Assembly: GCF_050971785.1 (NCBI RefSeq)
Contig: NZ_JBPCCU010000004.1
Span: 434,001-498,000, forward strand
Length of the DNA stretch: 64,000 bases
Origin: Actinomadura_E scrupuli
GTDB taxonomy: Bacteria; Actinomycetota; Actinomycetes; Streptosporangiales; Streptosporangiaceae
Direction of reading: 5' to 3'
This document shows, piece by piece, positions 48,160 to 57,187 of this stretch. The notes under the pieces were generated by a model that was not told the origin of the DNA, did no database searches, and saw only the letters and a program-made list of their open reading frames with translations. The position numbers and the translations under genes are program-made. The stretch's first letter is position 1. Each line of letters begins with the position of its first letter.

Positions 48160-48363
48160 TTAACCGGGATCCGCGCCGCTCCGTTCGGGCGGCGGCGGGC
48201 GCCAGGCGGCCGGGACGGGCATCTCCGCCCAGAACTCGATGAGCTCGTCCTCGGTGAGCTCCTCCGGGTGCGCGGCGCGCAGGGTTCGGCCGGTCCGCAC
48301 GGCCCAGGTCGAGAACAGGGTAAGTGCGAGCAGGTCGTCGTCGGCGGTGCGGAATTCGGGCAC
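48160..48363 (-). CDS. Small conserved-looking hypothetical protein
   Basis: 67 aa from a GTG start: VPEFRTADDDLLALTLFS at the N-terminus, an acidic middle (HPEELTEDELIEFWAEMP) and a Pro-rich end. Codon bias is that of a real gene and it sits just upstream of the Gly-Cys-Val tRNAs on the same strand. No function recognised; the ribosome site is weak. Confidence 0.6.
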   Translation of the reverse strand: MPEFRTADDDLLALTLFSTWAVRTGRTLRAAHPEELTEDELIEFWAEMPVPAAWRPPPPERSGADPG

Positions 48364-48664
48364 GGTCGGCTCGTTTCGCGGAACGGGGTGGCGGGCCCCC
48401 GGGGCACGCCCCCGTGTTGGGCGTACCGGGGCCCGGCCGTGGGTCGGATCCCCTCCTCCCCGGTGCTGCTGATGACGCCTAGCGCCCCGGGGGCCGATCA
48501 CAGCCAACCTCGTTTCGGGACACCAGGCCATCCCCGAAGTCCGGGTGTGCGTAGAGTGTCCAGTTGGTCACACATCGCCATCCGGTGCTCCCGAGGGCTC
48601 CCCGGGCAAGCGGCACGGATCTAGAATCCGCGGGTACGAAGTGTGATGCGCACTCGAACGAGAG

Positions 48665-49504
48665 ATGACCATGGCGCTCGATCAGGCACCGTCGTCCAAA
48701 GCGCACGTCACCACACCGTCCGGCAGCGTGGTGGTGATCGCCGAGGGAGATCGGCTCGTGTTCGGCCGGGGACCGGCCGCGGACCTGACGATCCCGGAGG
48801 GGCGCGGGCTGTCCCGCAGGGCCGGAGTGATCAACGCGGTGCGCGGCGGGGCCTGGGTGGCCAACCTGAGCCGTACCCACGCCCTCTACAGCGAGAGCGA
48901 CGGATACCGGGTGCGGCTGCCCCGGCTGGAGGAGGCCGAGGACGAGCCGCGCGGTGGCTGGTTCCTGCGGGCCGGCACGGTGCTGGTGGGCTCGCGGGCG
49001 ATGCTGGACGAGGGCCGGCCGTTGCTGGTGATGGTCGCCGAGGCGATGGACGCCCCGTGGGGGTCCGCCGGGACGCGGCCGGACGACGAGCAGACCCTGC
49101 TCCCGCTGTCGCTGGACCCGGGGACGAAGGTGTTCCTGGTGGCCCTGCTCTGGTGCCGGCCCTGGCTGATCGACCCGTCTCGCACGACGCCGCTGCCCCG
49201 TACCCCCGAGATCGCCCGGGCCGCGCTGGCGGTGACCGACGCCCACTACGAGCTCGAGCGCTTCGACGCCGACCAGATGTTCCGGGACCGGCTCTCGGCC
49301 CGCGTGGGCGAGCATCTGCGGGTTCTCCGCCGCAAGATCCTCGAACGCGGCCTGGTGCGCGCGGGGACCCGGCTCTCCGACGAGGTGGTGGTGGGCGTGC
49401 TGATCGAGAACGCCATCATCGGCCCGGCGGACCTGGTACGCCTCGACGATCCCGGCTGGCGGTCCCGGCAGGAGCAGCTGTGGTGGAGCCCGCCGAGCGA
49501 GTAG
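48665..49504 (+). CDS. FHA-like domain protein
   Basis: 279 aa. The N-terminal 110 residues have the FHA strand pattern (RLVFGRGPAADLTIPEGRGLSRRAGVI), with FGRG and a Ser-Arg pair at the phospho-Thr-binding site. The C-terminal part is a helical domain unknown to me. It lies tail-to-tail with the Ser/Thr kinase gene and may bind its phosphorylated targets. ATG at 48665 or 48671. Confidence 0.8.
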   Translation: MTMALDQAPSSKAHVTTPSGSVVVIAEGDRLVFGRGPAADLTIPEGRGLSRRAGVINAVRGGAWVANLSRTHALYSESDGYRVRLPRLEEAEDEPRGGWFLRAGTVLVGSRAMLDEGRPLLVMVAEAMDAPWGSAGTRPDDEQTLLPLSLDPGTKVFLVALLWCRPWLIDPSRTTPLPRTPEIARAALAVTDAHYELERFDADQMFRDRLSARVGEHLRVLRRKILERGLVRAGTRLSDEVVVGVLIENAIIGPADLVRLDDPGWRSRQEQLWWSPPSE

Positions 49505-49511
49505 GCCGCCG

Positions 49512-51065
49512 CTAGGGATGGACGACGAAGGCGACCTCGACCCGGGCGCCGCCTCCGTACGGGGTCACCACGGCGTGGTGCGTCCCCGGGGGGACCCGAC
49601 CGGGGAAGAACTCGTGACCCTGGTTGACGGCGTAGTTGAAGGTGCCCGCCTGGTCGACGGTGGGCGTGTCCGGTGACGTGCGGCTCCCGGTGAGCCGCAC
49701 CGTGATCCGCTGGCCCGGCGTCCACCCGGTGCCGTGCAGCACGAACACGGTGTCGCCGTCGCCGTACGGCTGGTTGACCTCGATCCGGGGATTGCCGGTG
49801 GGCCGGTCGGAGGCACCGGACGCCGGGCCCCGGGGCGGCCCCTGCGGCGGACCCAGGGGCGGCGCCATCGGCGGGGGGCGCTGAGAGGAGGGCGAGTTCT
49901 TGGGCGGGTCCTTGGGCGGGTCCTTCAGCGAGGGGGCCACGACGCCGCACACGACCAGCAGACCGGCGACCGCGGCGATCGACCCCACCACCGACAGCGT
50001 CCGCCCGGACCGGCGCAACCTGGCCATCGAGGAGCGGGACAGCCGCTCTGCCCGGCCCCGGAGTCCCGGCGCGGACGCGGCCGGGGCCGGCGCCGGCGGT
50101 TCCAGGTCGTGGCCGGTCGTGGGGGTCAGCGAGTCGAGCGTACGGTCCTCGGTCCCGGGCTCGGACGGCCGCGGGCCGCGGCGCCATTCCTCGATCAGGG
50201 CCAGTGCGGGTGCCGGGAGCAGGGTGTGGGCCAGCTCGTGGCCCAGATCGTCGTGGGTCACCGGGGCCAGCTCGGCGAGCAGCTCGGCTGGGGCGGGCCG
50301 TTCGGCCGGATCCCGCCGCAGGCAGGCGGTCACGATGGCGTGCAGCTCGTCGGGCAGGCCGGTGAGGTCGGGCGGCTCGGTGGCCAGCCGGACCAGGATG
50401 TCGGTCACCGTCCGGCCGCGGTACGGGGAGTGCCCGGTCGCGGCGAACGCGAGGGTGGAGCCCAGCGAGAACACGTCGCTCGCCGGTCCCACCTGCCGGG
50501 TGTCGCGGGCCTGCTCCGGGGCCATGAACGCGGGCGTCCCGACCGCCTGGCGGGTGGCGGTGAGCGTCGCCCGCTCCATCGCCCGCGCCACGCCGAAGTC
50601 GATGACCCGGGGCCCGTCCAGCGAGACCAGCACGTTGGACGGCTTCAGGTCGCGGTGCACCAGGTTGGCCTCGTGGATCGACTCCAGGGCCTCGGCGCAG
50701 CCCGCGGCCAGCCATCGGACGGCGGGCACCGGGAGCGGGCCGCACTCCCGCACCAGCCGCTCCAGCGACGGCGCGGGCACGTAGGAGGTGGCGAGCCAGG
50801 GCACCTCCGCGTCGGCATCCGCCCCGACCACGGGCGCGGTGAAGGCGCCGCTGACCCGCCGGGCGGCCCCGACCTCCTCGGCGAAGCGGACCCGGAAGTC
50901 GGGCTCCTCGGCGTACTCGGCCCTGATCGTCTTGACCGCGACCAGCCGCCCGGCGGCCGACCGCCCGAGGTAGACCCGGCCCATCGCGCCGGCGCCCAGC
51001 CGGGCCAGCAGGGTGTACGACCCGATCCGCCGCGGGTCCCGTCTTGACAGGGACTCGAACGACAC
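49512..51065 (-). CDS. Membrane Ser/Thr protein kinase (PknB-like)
   Basis: 517 aa. Kinase domain (about 15-270): GAGAMGRVYLGR, VAVKTI, HRDLKPSN, DFGVAR, GTPAFMAPEQ. A juxtamembrane segment, one transmembrane helix (about 370), a Pro/Lys-rich extracellular linker and a C-terminal beta-sandwich-like domain (NPRIEVNQPYGDGD...). GTG at 51065 has GAAGGAGG. Typical of actinomycete receptor kinases; no PASTA repeats are present. Confidence 0.93.
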   Translation of the reverse strand: MSFESLSRRDPRRIGSYTLLARLGAGAMGRVYLGRSAAGRLVAVKTIRAEYAEEPDFRVRFAEEVGAARRVSGAFTAPVVGADADAEVPWLATSYVPAPSLERLVRECGPLPVPAVRWLAAGCAEALESIHEANLVHRDLKPSNVLVSLDGPRVIDFGVARAMERATLTATRQAVGTPAFMAPEQARDTRQVGPASDVFSLGSTLAFAATGHSPYRGRTVTDILVRLATEPPDLTGLPDELHAIVTACLRRDPAERPAPAELLAELAPVTHDDLGHELAHTLLPAPALALIEEWRRGPRPSEPGTEDRTLDSLTPTTGHDLEPPAPAPAASAPGLRGRAERLSRSSMARLRRSGRTLSVVGSIAAVAGLLVVCGVVAPSLKDPPKDPPKNSPSSQRPPPMAPPLGPPQGPPRGPASGASDRPTGNPRIEVNQPYGDGDTVFVLHGTGWTPGQRITVRLTGSRTSPDTPTVDQAGTFNYAVNQGHEFFPGRVPPGTHHAVVTPYGGGARVEVAFVVHP

Positions 51066-51300
51066 CTGACCTCCTTCGGTACTCGACCATCCTCCCTGTT
51101 GCCGGTGGCCCGCGAGGTAGATTGCGTGCGGAAAGTGCATTCCGGACTATCGGCCTGTAAGAGTCGTACAGCCGACCTGGGAAGTCCCCTTTTTTCGGAC
51201 GGCGGACTCATCCGGCAGGTCGAAGGGGCGTTTGCGGGCAGCGGGGCTTAACGTGGCCGGGCCGGGGAAATGACGTTGCGTGGGATTGGGGAGCAGGGGC

Positions 51301-52935
51301 ATGAGCGACATCACCGAGTCCGTCGAATGGAAGGCGCTGGCCGCCCATCACGCCGACGTCCGGAACATGCACCTGCGAGATCTGTTCGACTGGGATCCGA
51401 TGCGGGCCGAGCGGATGTCGGTGCGGACGGGCGAGCTCTACCTGGACTATTCCAAGCACCGCGCCACCGCCGACACCTTCCGGCTGCTGATCGCGCTCGC
51501 CCGCAGGGCCGGACTGCAGGACCGCATCGCGGCGATGTTCGCGGGCGAGCACATCAACGTCAGCGAGGACCGCGCGGTGCTGCACACGGCGCTGCGGCTG
51601 CCGCGCGACGCCCGGCTGACGGTCGGCGGCCAGGACGTCGTCGCCGACGTGCACGAGGTGCTGGACCGCATGGGCGACTTCGCCGAGCGGGTGCGCTCGG
51701 GGGAGTGGAAGGGGCACACCGGTAAGCCGATCAAGGCCGTGGTGAACATCGGCATCGGCGGCTCGGACCTCGGCCCGGCGATGGCCTACACCGCGCTGTA
51801 CGACTACGCGCTCGAGGGGCTCACCTGCCGCTTCGTCTCCAACGTCGACCCCGCCGACGTCACCACCGCCCTGGCCGGACTGGACCCCGACCAGACGCTC
51901 TTCATCGTCGCGTCCAAGACCTTCACCACCCTGGAGACCCTCACCAACGCCAAGGTCGCCCGGCAGTGGCTGCTGGACGGCCTGGGCGGCGAGGAGGCGG
52001 CGATCGCACGGCACTTCGTCGCGGTCTCCACCAACGCCGAGCGGGTCGCGGAGTTCGGCATCGACCCCGCCAACATGTTCGGCTTCTGGGACTGGGTGGG
52101 CGGCCGGTACTCCTTCGACGGCGCGATCGGCCTGTCGCTGATGGTGGCCATCGGCCGGGACCGGTTCGCCGAGATGCTCTCCGGCTTCCACGCGATGGAC
52201 GAGCACTTCCGCACGGCGCCCTTCGACCAGAACATGCCGGTCCTGATGGGCCTGCTGGGCGTCTGGTACACCGACTTCTTCGGCGCGCAGTCCCATGCCG
52301 TCCTTCCGTACAGCCAGCGGCTGTCGCGTTTCCCCGCCTACCTGCAGCAGCTGATGATGGAGTCCAACGGCAAGTCCGTCCGGGCCGACGGTTCGCCCGT
52401 GGTGGCCGACACCGGGGAGATCTGGTGGGGCGAGCCCGGCACCAACGGCCAGCACGCCTTCCACCAGCTCCTGCACCAGGGCACCCGGCCGGTCCCGGCC
52501 GACTTCATCGGGTTCGCCGAGCCCTTCCGGGACGCCGACGGCATGCACGACCTGCTGGTGGCCAACCTGCTCGCGCAGACCGCGGTGCTCGCGTTCGGCC
52601 GTACGGCCCAGGAGCTCGAGGCGGAGGGCGTCCCGGAGAACCTCGTCCCGCACAAGATCATGCCGGGCAACCGTCCCTCCACGACGCTGCTGGCGCGCAA
52701 GCTCACCCCCGGGGTGCTGGGCCGGCTCGTCGCGCTCTACGAGCACATCGCGTTCGTCGAGGGCGTCATCTGGGGCATAGACTCCTTCGACCAGTGGGGC
52801 GTGGAGCTGGGCAAGAAGATGGCCAACGAGCTCACCCCGTCGCTGGTCGGCGAGCAACCGCCCGGCGGCGACACCGACGGCTCGACGCTGGCCCTCGTGC
52901 GCTGGTACCGCGGCCAGCGCGGCCGGGCCGTCTGA
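51301..52935 (+). CDS. pgi: Glucose-6-phosphate isomerase
   Basis: 544 aa, full length for the long bacterial form: GIGGSDLGPAM phosphate loop, VASKTFTTLET, the GGRYS(F) and SNGKSV segments and GEQPPGGDTDG near the end. Interconverts glucose-6-phosphate and fructose-6-phosphate in the cytosol. ATG at 51301 is preferred over an in-frame start at 51280. Ends at a strong bidirectional hairpin. Confidence 0.97.
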   Translation: MSDITESVEWKALAAHHADVRNMHLRDLFDWDPMRAERMSVRTGELYLDYSKHRATADTFRLLIALARRAGLQDRIAAMFAGEHINVSEDRAVLHTALRLPRDARLTVGGQDVVADVHEVLDRMGDFAERVRSGEWKGHTGKPIKAVVNIGIGGSDLGPAMAYTALYDYALEGLTCRFVSNVDPADVTTALAGLDPDQTLFIVASKTFTTLETLTNAKVARQWLLDGLGGEEAAIARHFVAVSTNAERVAEFGIDPANMFGFWDWVGGRYSFDGAIGLSLMVAIGRDRFAEMLSGFHAMDEHFRTAPFDQNMPVLMGLLGVWYTDFFGAQSHAVLPYSQRLSRFPAYLQQLMMESNGKSVRADGSPVVADTGEIWWGEPGTNGQHAFHQLLHQGTRPVPADFIGFAEPFRDADGMHDLLVANLLAQTAVLAFGRTAQELEAEGVPENLVPHKIMPGNRPSTTLLARKLTPGVLGRLVALYEHIAFVEGVIWGIDSFDQWGVELGKKMANELTPSLVGEQPPGGDTDGSTLALVRWYRGQRGRAV

Positions 52936-52942
52936 CCCGCCC

Positions 52943-52999
52943 CCTCCCTCCGTGATCATGCAAGCGTCGGACGATCGATTGCATGATCACGGAGGGAGG
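52943..52999. terminator. Bidirectional 21-bp hairpin between pgi and GH15 gene
   Basis: A perfect 21-bp inverted repeat (52943-52963 with 52979-52999) and a 15-nt loop lie between two convergent genes, ending 5 bp before the stop of the minus-strand gene. No T tract in either direction, but the position suits a shared terminator. Confidence 0.75.
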
Positions 53000-53004
53000 C
53001 GGGG

Positions 53005-54816
53005 TCAGCCGGCGTCGAGGGCCCGGTCGAGGTTGACGGCGGCGCTGATCAGGGCCAGATGGGTGAAGGCCTGCGGGAAGTTGCCCAGCGCCTCGCCGGA
53101 GGAGCCGATCTCCTCTGCGTAGAGCCCGACGTGGTTGGCGTAGGTGAGCATCTTCTCGAAGACCATCCGGGCCTCCTTGACCCGGCCGGCCTGGGTGAGC
53201 GCGTCGACGTACCAGAACGAGCAGAGGTTGAAGGTGCCCTCCGCGCCGGTGAGCCCGTCGTGGCCGGTGATGGCGTACCGGTGGACGAGGCTGTCGGAGA
53301 CCAGCTCCTCGCCGATCTTGTCCAGGGTCATGAGGAACCGCGGATCGGTGGGACCGGAGAACTTCACCAAGGGCATGCACAGCACCGACGCGTCGAGGTG
53401 CTTGCTGCCGGGATGCATGACGTACGCGCCGAGGTCGGGGTCCCAGCACTCCTGCTGGACGAAGCGGTAGGCCCGCCCGGCCAGCCGCTGCCACTTGTTG
53501 ACCGGGGCGGGCAGCCCGCGGTCGCGGGCCAGCCGGCCGGCGCGTTCGAAGGCCACCCATGTCATGAGCGTCGAGTACGTGAAGCGCCGGCGCTGCCCGC
53601 GGACCTCCCAGACGCCCTCGTCCGGCTCCTCCCAGTGGTCGGCGAGCCAGTCGAGCCGCTTGGACAGCCCGGCCCACAGGTCGTAGGAGATCGGGACCTC
53701 GCGGTTGTAGAGGTAGACCGCGTCCATCAGCTCGCCGTAGACGTCGATCTGGCGCTGGCCGACGGCGTTGTTGCCGATGCGCACCGGCCGTGATCCGCGG
53801 TAGCCGTCGAGGTGCTCGAGGATCTGCTCGGGGATCTTGTCGCTGCCGTCGACCGCGTACATGATCATGATGTCACGTTCCAACGTCGCGGACTCGCAGC
53901 GCCGCTGGATCCATTCCATGAAGGCCGAGGCCTCCTCGAGGAAGCCCAGCGTCATCAGCGAGTACACGGTGAACGCCGAGTCCCGCAGCCAGCTGTAGCG
54001 GTAGTCCCAGTTGCGGACGCCTCCCACGTGCTCGGGCAGGGAGGTGGTGGGCGCGGCCACCAGCGCGCCGGTGGGGTGGTAGACCAGCAGCTTCAGGGCG
54101 AGCGCTGAGCGATGCACCATCTCGCGCCACCGCCCGCGGTACCGGGACTGGCCGACCCAGCGCTGCCAGAAGTCGGAGGTCTGCAGGAACAGCTGCTCGG
54201 CCTCACCCTGCACCAGCGGGTGCACCTGGCCGTTCCACTCCAGGATCAGGTCCACCGTCTCGCCCTCGTCGAGGGTGAAGGTCGCCTTGACCCCGTCGCC
54301 GTCGTCGGTCAGCGGCACGCTGGACCGCAGCACACAGCGCCCGGCGGCCGACTCGAAGACCGCCCCCATGCCGTCCACGACCTCCACGGTGTGCGGCACC
54401 CGGGCGTAGTCGAAGGCCGGATAGCAGTTCAGCTCGAACGTCGCCCGGCCCCGTACGGCCCGTGCCTGCCGGACCAGCAGGTCGCGGGGGAGGGCCACGC
54501 CGCTGGTCTCGGGGACCATGAAGTCGATGACCTCGCCGACCGCCTCGGCGGTCAGGAAACGCGTCATCAGGACGTTGGTGTCGGGCAGGTAGAGCTGCTT
54601 GGGGCGGCTCGTGGTCCGGCACGACAGCGAGAAGAATCCGCCCTTGCGCCCGTCCAGCAGCGACGCGAACAGAGAGGGGGCGTCGAAGCGGGCCGGGCAG
54701 TACCAGTCGATGGTCCCGTCCGTGCCCACGAGCGCGACGGTCCGGAGGTCGCCGACGATGGCGTGTTCTTCGATGGGCAGGTAGCGGCCGTAGGGGGCGG
54801 ATCCGTGAGGGGGCAC
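53005..54816 (-). CDS. Glycoside hydrolase family 15 (glucoamylase/trehalase-like)
   Basis: 603 aa of the cytosolic GH15 type found in actinomycetes (annotated as glucoamylase or trehalase). The N-terminal part (PIEEHAIVGDLRTVALVGTDGTIDWYC) is a beta-sandwich; the C-terminal part is the (alpha/alpha)6 barrel with NWDYRYSWLRDSAFT and EEIGSSGEALGNFPQAFTHLA, the latter carrying Glu that could be the catalytic base. Cytosolic, no signal peptide. Near pgi, pgm and glgC, so trehalose or glycogen breakdown is plausible. Confidence 0.92.
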   Translation of the reverse strand: MPPHGSAPYGRYLPIEEHAIVGDLRTVALVGTDGTIDWYCPARFDAPSLFASLLDGRKGGFFSLSCRTTSRPKQLYLPDTNVLMTRFLTAEAVGEVIDFMVPETSGVALPRDLLVRQARAVRGRATFELNCYPAFDYARVPHTVEVVDGMGAVFESAAGRCVLRSSVPLTDDGDGVKATFTLDEGETVDLILEWNGQVHPLVQGEAEQLFLQTSDFWQRWVGQSRYRGRWREMVHRSALALKLLVYHPTGALVAAPTTSLPEHVGGVRNWDYRYSWLRDSAFTVYSLMTLGFLEEASAFMEWIQRRCESATLERDIMIMYAVDGSDKIPEQILEHLDGYRGSRPVRIGNNAVGQRQIDVYGELMDAVYLYNREVPISYDLWAGLSKRLDWLADHWEEPDEGVWEVRGQRRRFTYSTLMTWVAFERAGRLARDRGLPAPVNKWQRLAGRAYRFVQQECWDPDLGAYVMHPGSKHLDASVLCMPLVKFSGPTDPRFLMTLDKIGEELVSDSLVHRYAITGHDGLTGAEGTFNLCSFWYVDALTQAGRVKEARMVFEKMLTYANHVGLYAEEIGSSGEALGNFPQAFTHLALISAAVNLDRALDAG

Positions 54817-54944
54817 GACTCCGATGATCCGGGCCGGTGTTTCGCCGGTATTCCCCCGGTGTTACAAGGCGGATCCGTCTCTGGAACGGTCCGGCCGTAA
54901 CCTCGGCGCGGGCCCGGCGGCAACGGGGCCCGGGCCGGGGCGGC

Positions 54945-55517
54945 TCACCCGAAGCCGGCCGGCGGGAGCGCGGCGGAGTGCCGCATGAGCAGGCCGGCGT
55001 GCACCTCGGCGCCGTCCTCGGCGGAGTACAGGTGCGGGACGTCGGCGACCCAGCTGACGTGGTCGCCGGCCGTGGCGGTCAGCGGGGCGTCGACCGGGCC
55101 GACCCGGGCCGTCCCGGCGAAGACGGTGAGGTACTCCACGGTGCCGCGCGGGTGGGCGGGGGAGACCTGCACCCGGCCCGGCCGGATGCGCAGCCGGTAG
55201 AGCTCGGTGGTGACGGGCCCGTCGGTGAAGCTCTCCAGCAGCGTCCCCGAGACGGCCGCGCCGTGCACGACCTCGGTGCGGGGGACCGGAAGGCCGGGGT
55301 CGGTGAGGACGGTGGCGAGCGGCACCTCCAGTTGCGCGGTGATCGCGTACAGGGTCTCCAGCGTCGGGTTGCGGGTGCCGGCCTCCAGCCCGGACAAGGT
55401 CGCCTTGCCGACCGCCGCCCGGTGGGCGAGCTCCGACAGTGAAAGGCCACGGGCTCGCCGCAGTCGCTGGATGCGCCGCCCGACCGCCGCGGCGAAGGCG
55501 GCCCTCTGCTGCTCCAT
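54945..55517 (-). CDS. XRE-family regulator with cupin domain
   Basis: 190 aa: N-terminal XRE HTH (RIQRLRRARGLSLSELAHRAAVGKATLSGLEAG) and C-terminal cupin barrel (TVEYLTVFAGTARVG, AGDHVSWVADVPHLY). Divergent from a benzoate-type transporter, 122 bp apart with two palindromes between, so it most likely controls it. ATG at 55517. Confidence 0.93.
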   Translation of the reverse strand: MEQQRAAFAAAVGRRIQRLRRARGLSLSELAHRAAVGKATLSGLEAGTRNPTLETLYAITAQLEVPLATVLTDPGLPVPRTEVVHGAAVSGTLLESFTDGPVTTELYRLRIRPGRVQVSPAHPRGTVEYLTVFAGTARVGPVDAPLTATAGDHVSWVADVPHLYSAEDGAEVHAGLLMRHSAALPPAGFG

Positions 55518-55549
55518 GGAGCCATTGTCGCGCCCGATGTGACCGATGT

Positions 55550-55599
55550 GTTCCGTATGTGGAACGCTTTGTGGCACGCTGGTGTTCCGTTTACGGAAC
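55550..55599. promoter_or_regulatory. Paired GTTCC-N6-GGAAC operators
   Basis: GTTCCGTATGTGGAAC (55550-55565) and GTTCCGTTTACGGAAC (55584-55599), with centres 34 bp apart, about three helix turns. They lie between the XRE-cupin and transporter genes. A half-site-like GTACGGAAC follows. Probable binding sites of the XRE-cupin regulator. Confidence 0.65.
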
Positions 55600-55639
55600 G
55601 GTAAGAACGGTACGGAACGGCCGGATCACGGAGGCGATC

Positions 55640-56977
55640 ATGAGCGGAGAGCGACCGCCGGGAGCGGTCCAGCCGGTGCTGGCCGGGGTGGTCACGTCGA
55701 TCGTGGGCTTCGCGAGCTCCTTCGCGGTGGTGCTGGCGGGGCTGCGCGCGGTCGGCGCGAGCCAGGACCAGGCGGCCTCGGGCCTGCTGGTGCTATGCGT
55801 GACCATGGGGGTCACCGCTATCGTCCTGGGCCTGTGGTGGCGGATGCCGGTGAGCATCGCGTGGTCCACGCCGGGCGCCGCCCTGCTGGTCTCCGCCGGG
55901 CGCCACGGCGGCGGATACCGCGAGGCGCTCGGCGCCTTCCTGGTCACGGGCCTGCTGATCGTGCTCGCCGGGATGTCCGGCCTGCTCGGGCGCTGGCTGC
56001 ACGCCATCCCGGTGCCGCTGGCCGGGGCCATGCTCGCCGGGGTGCTGCTGCCCCTGTGCCTCGCGCCGGTCCAGGCCGTCGTCCGGTTCCCCGCGCAGGC
56101 GGTGCCGGTCGTGCTCACCTGGCTGGTGCTCAACCGGCTGAGCCGCCGGTGGGCCGTGCCGGCCGCGCTGGCGGTCGCGATCGCCGCGATCACCCTCAGC
56201 GGGCCCTGGACGGCGCACGTGTCGCGGTTCTGGCCCGTCCTCACCGTGCAGGCGCCGGCCTTCTCCGCCGGGACGTTCGTCGGCATCGCGGTCCCGCTGT
56301 TCATCGTCACGATGGCCTCGCAGAACGTGCCCGGGATGAGCGTGCTGGCCGGTTACGGCTACCGGCCCGCCCTGCGCCCGATCTTGTTGAGCACCGGGGC
56401 GGCGACGATGATCGGCGCGCCGTTCGGCGGGCACGCCGTCAACCTGGCCGCCATCACGGCCGCCCTGGTGGCCGGGCCCGACGCCCACCCCGATCCGCGC
56501 CGGCGCTGGATCGCCTCGGTCACCGCGGGGGGCTGTTACCTCGGTCTCGGCCTGTCCGCGGGCGTGGCGGTGTCGCTCATCGCCTCCGCACCGCCGCTGA
56601 TCGTCGAGGCCGTCGCCGGGCTGGCGCTGCTCGGCGCGCTCGGCTCGGCCGTCCAGGCGGCGGTGGCGGACCCGGGCCAGCGGGACGCGGCGATCATCAC
56701 GCTGGTCGTCAGTGCCTCCGGCATCGCCCCGTTCGGCATCGGCGCGGCCTTCTGGGGCCTGCTCGCCGGGCTGGGCTTCCGCGCCCTGTACCGCCGGCCC
56801 GCCTCGCCCGCCCCCGGCCCGGCCACGTCCCCTCCCGCCGAACCGTCTACAGGACCTGCACCGGAACACCCGGCAGCCGTACCGGCCGAGATCCCGGCGG
56901 AGACCGCCGCGGGCGAGCGGGCCGGACTCCGCCCGGCCGGCCTGGACACCGGTGCCCCGGGTCGTGGTGACGCCTGA
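55640..56977 (+). CDS. benE: BenE-family benzoate/aromatic-acid transporter
   Basis: 445 aa with about 12 transmembrane helices and the BenE motifs TMGVTAIVLGLWWRMPVSIAWSTPGAALL, TMASQNVPGMSVL and GAPFGGHAVNLAAITAALVAG. The C-terminal tail is Pro/Ala-rich and cytoplasmic. A proton-coupled importer of benzoate or a related acid. ATG at 55640 with GGAGGCG. Under likely control of the divergent XRE-cupin regulator. No aromatic-degradation genes are adjacent. Confidence 0.9.
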   Translation: MSGERPPGAVQPVLAGVVTSIVGFASSFAVVLAGLRAVGASQDQAASGLLVLCVTMGVTAIVLGLWWRMPVSIAWSTPGAALLVSAGRHGGGYREALGAFLVTGLLIVLAGMSGLLGRWLHAIPVPLAGAMLAGVLLPLCLAPVQAVVRFPAQAVPVVLTWLVLNRLSRRWAVPAALAVAIAAITLSGPWTAHVSRFWPVLTVQAPAFSAGTFVGIAVPLFIVTMASQNVPGMSVLAGYGYRPALRPILLSTGAATMIGAPFGGHAVNLAAITAALVAGPDAHPDPRRRWIASVTAGGCYLGLGLSAGVAVSLIASAPPLIVEAVAGLALLGALGSAVQAAVADPGQRDAAIITLVVSASGIAPFGIGAAFWGLLAGLGFRALYRRPASPAPGPATSPPAEPSTGPAPEHPAAVPAEIPAETAAGERAGLRPAGLDTGAPGRGDA

Positions 56978-57187
56978 CCGGGGGCCCGCACCGCGCGGCA
57001 GGTGCGAGATCCCGAACTATCGGCCTTTGACCGGTTCATTACCTGATCATGGATACTGGTCTCCGGGCAGTGCCCGCGAGCCGTCCGGCCACGGCCGAAG
57101 TCGCGACGGTGATCGCCGCTGCGCCGTGGTGCCAGCGGCTCGGGGCGGAGCCCGCTCCGATCCTCCTCGTCTCTGGAAAGTGTCCGT

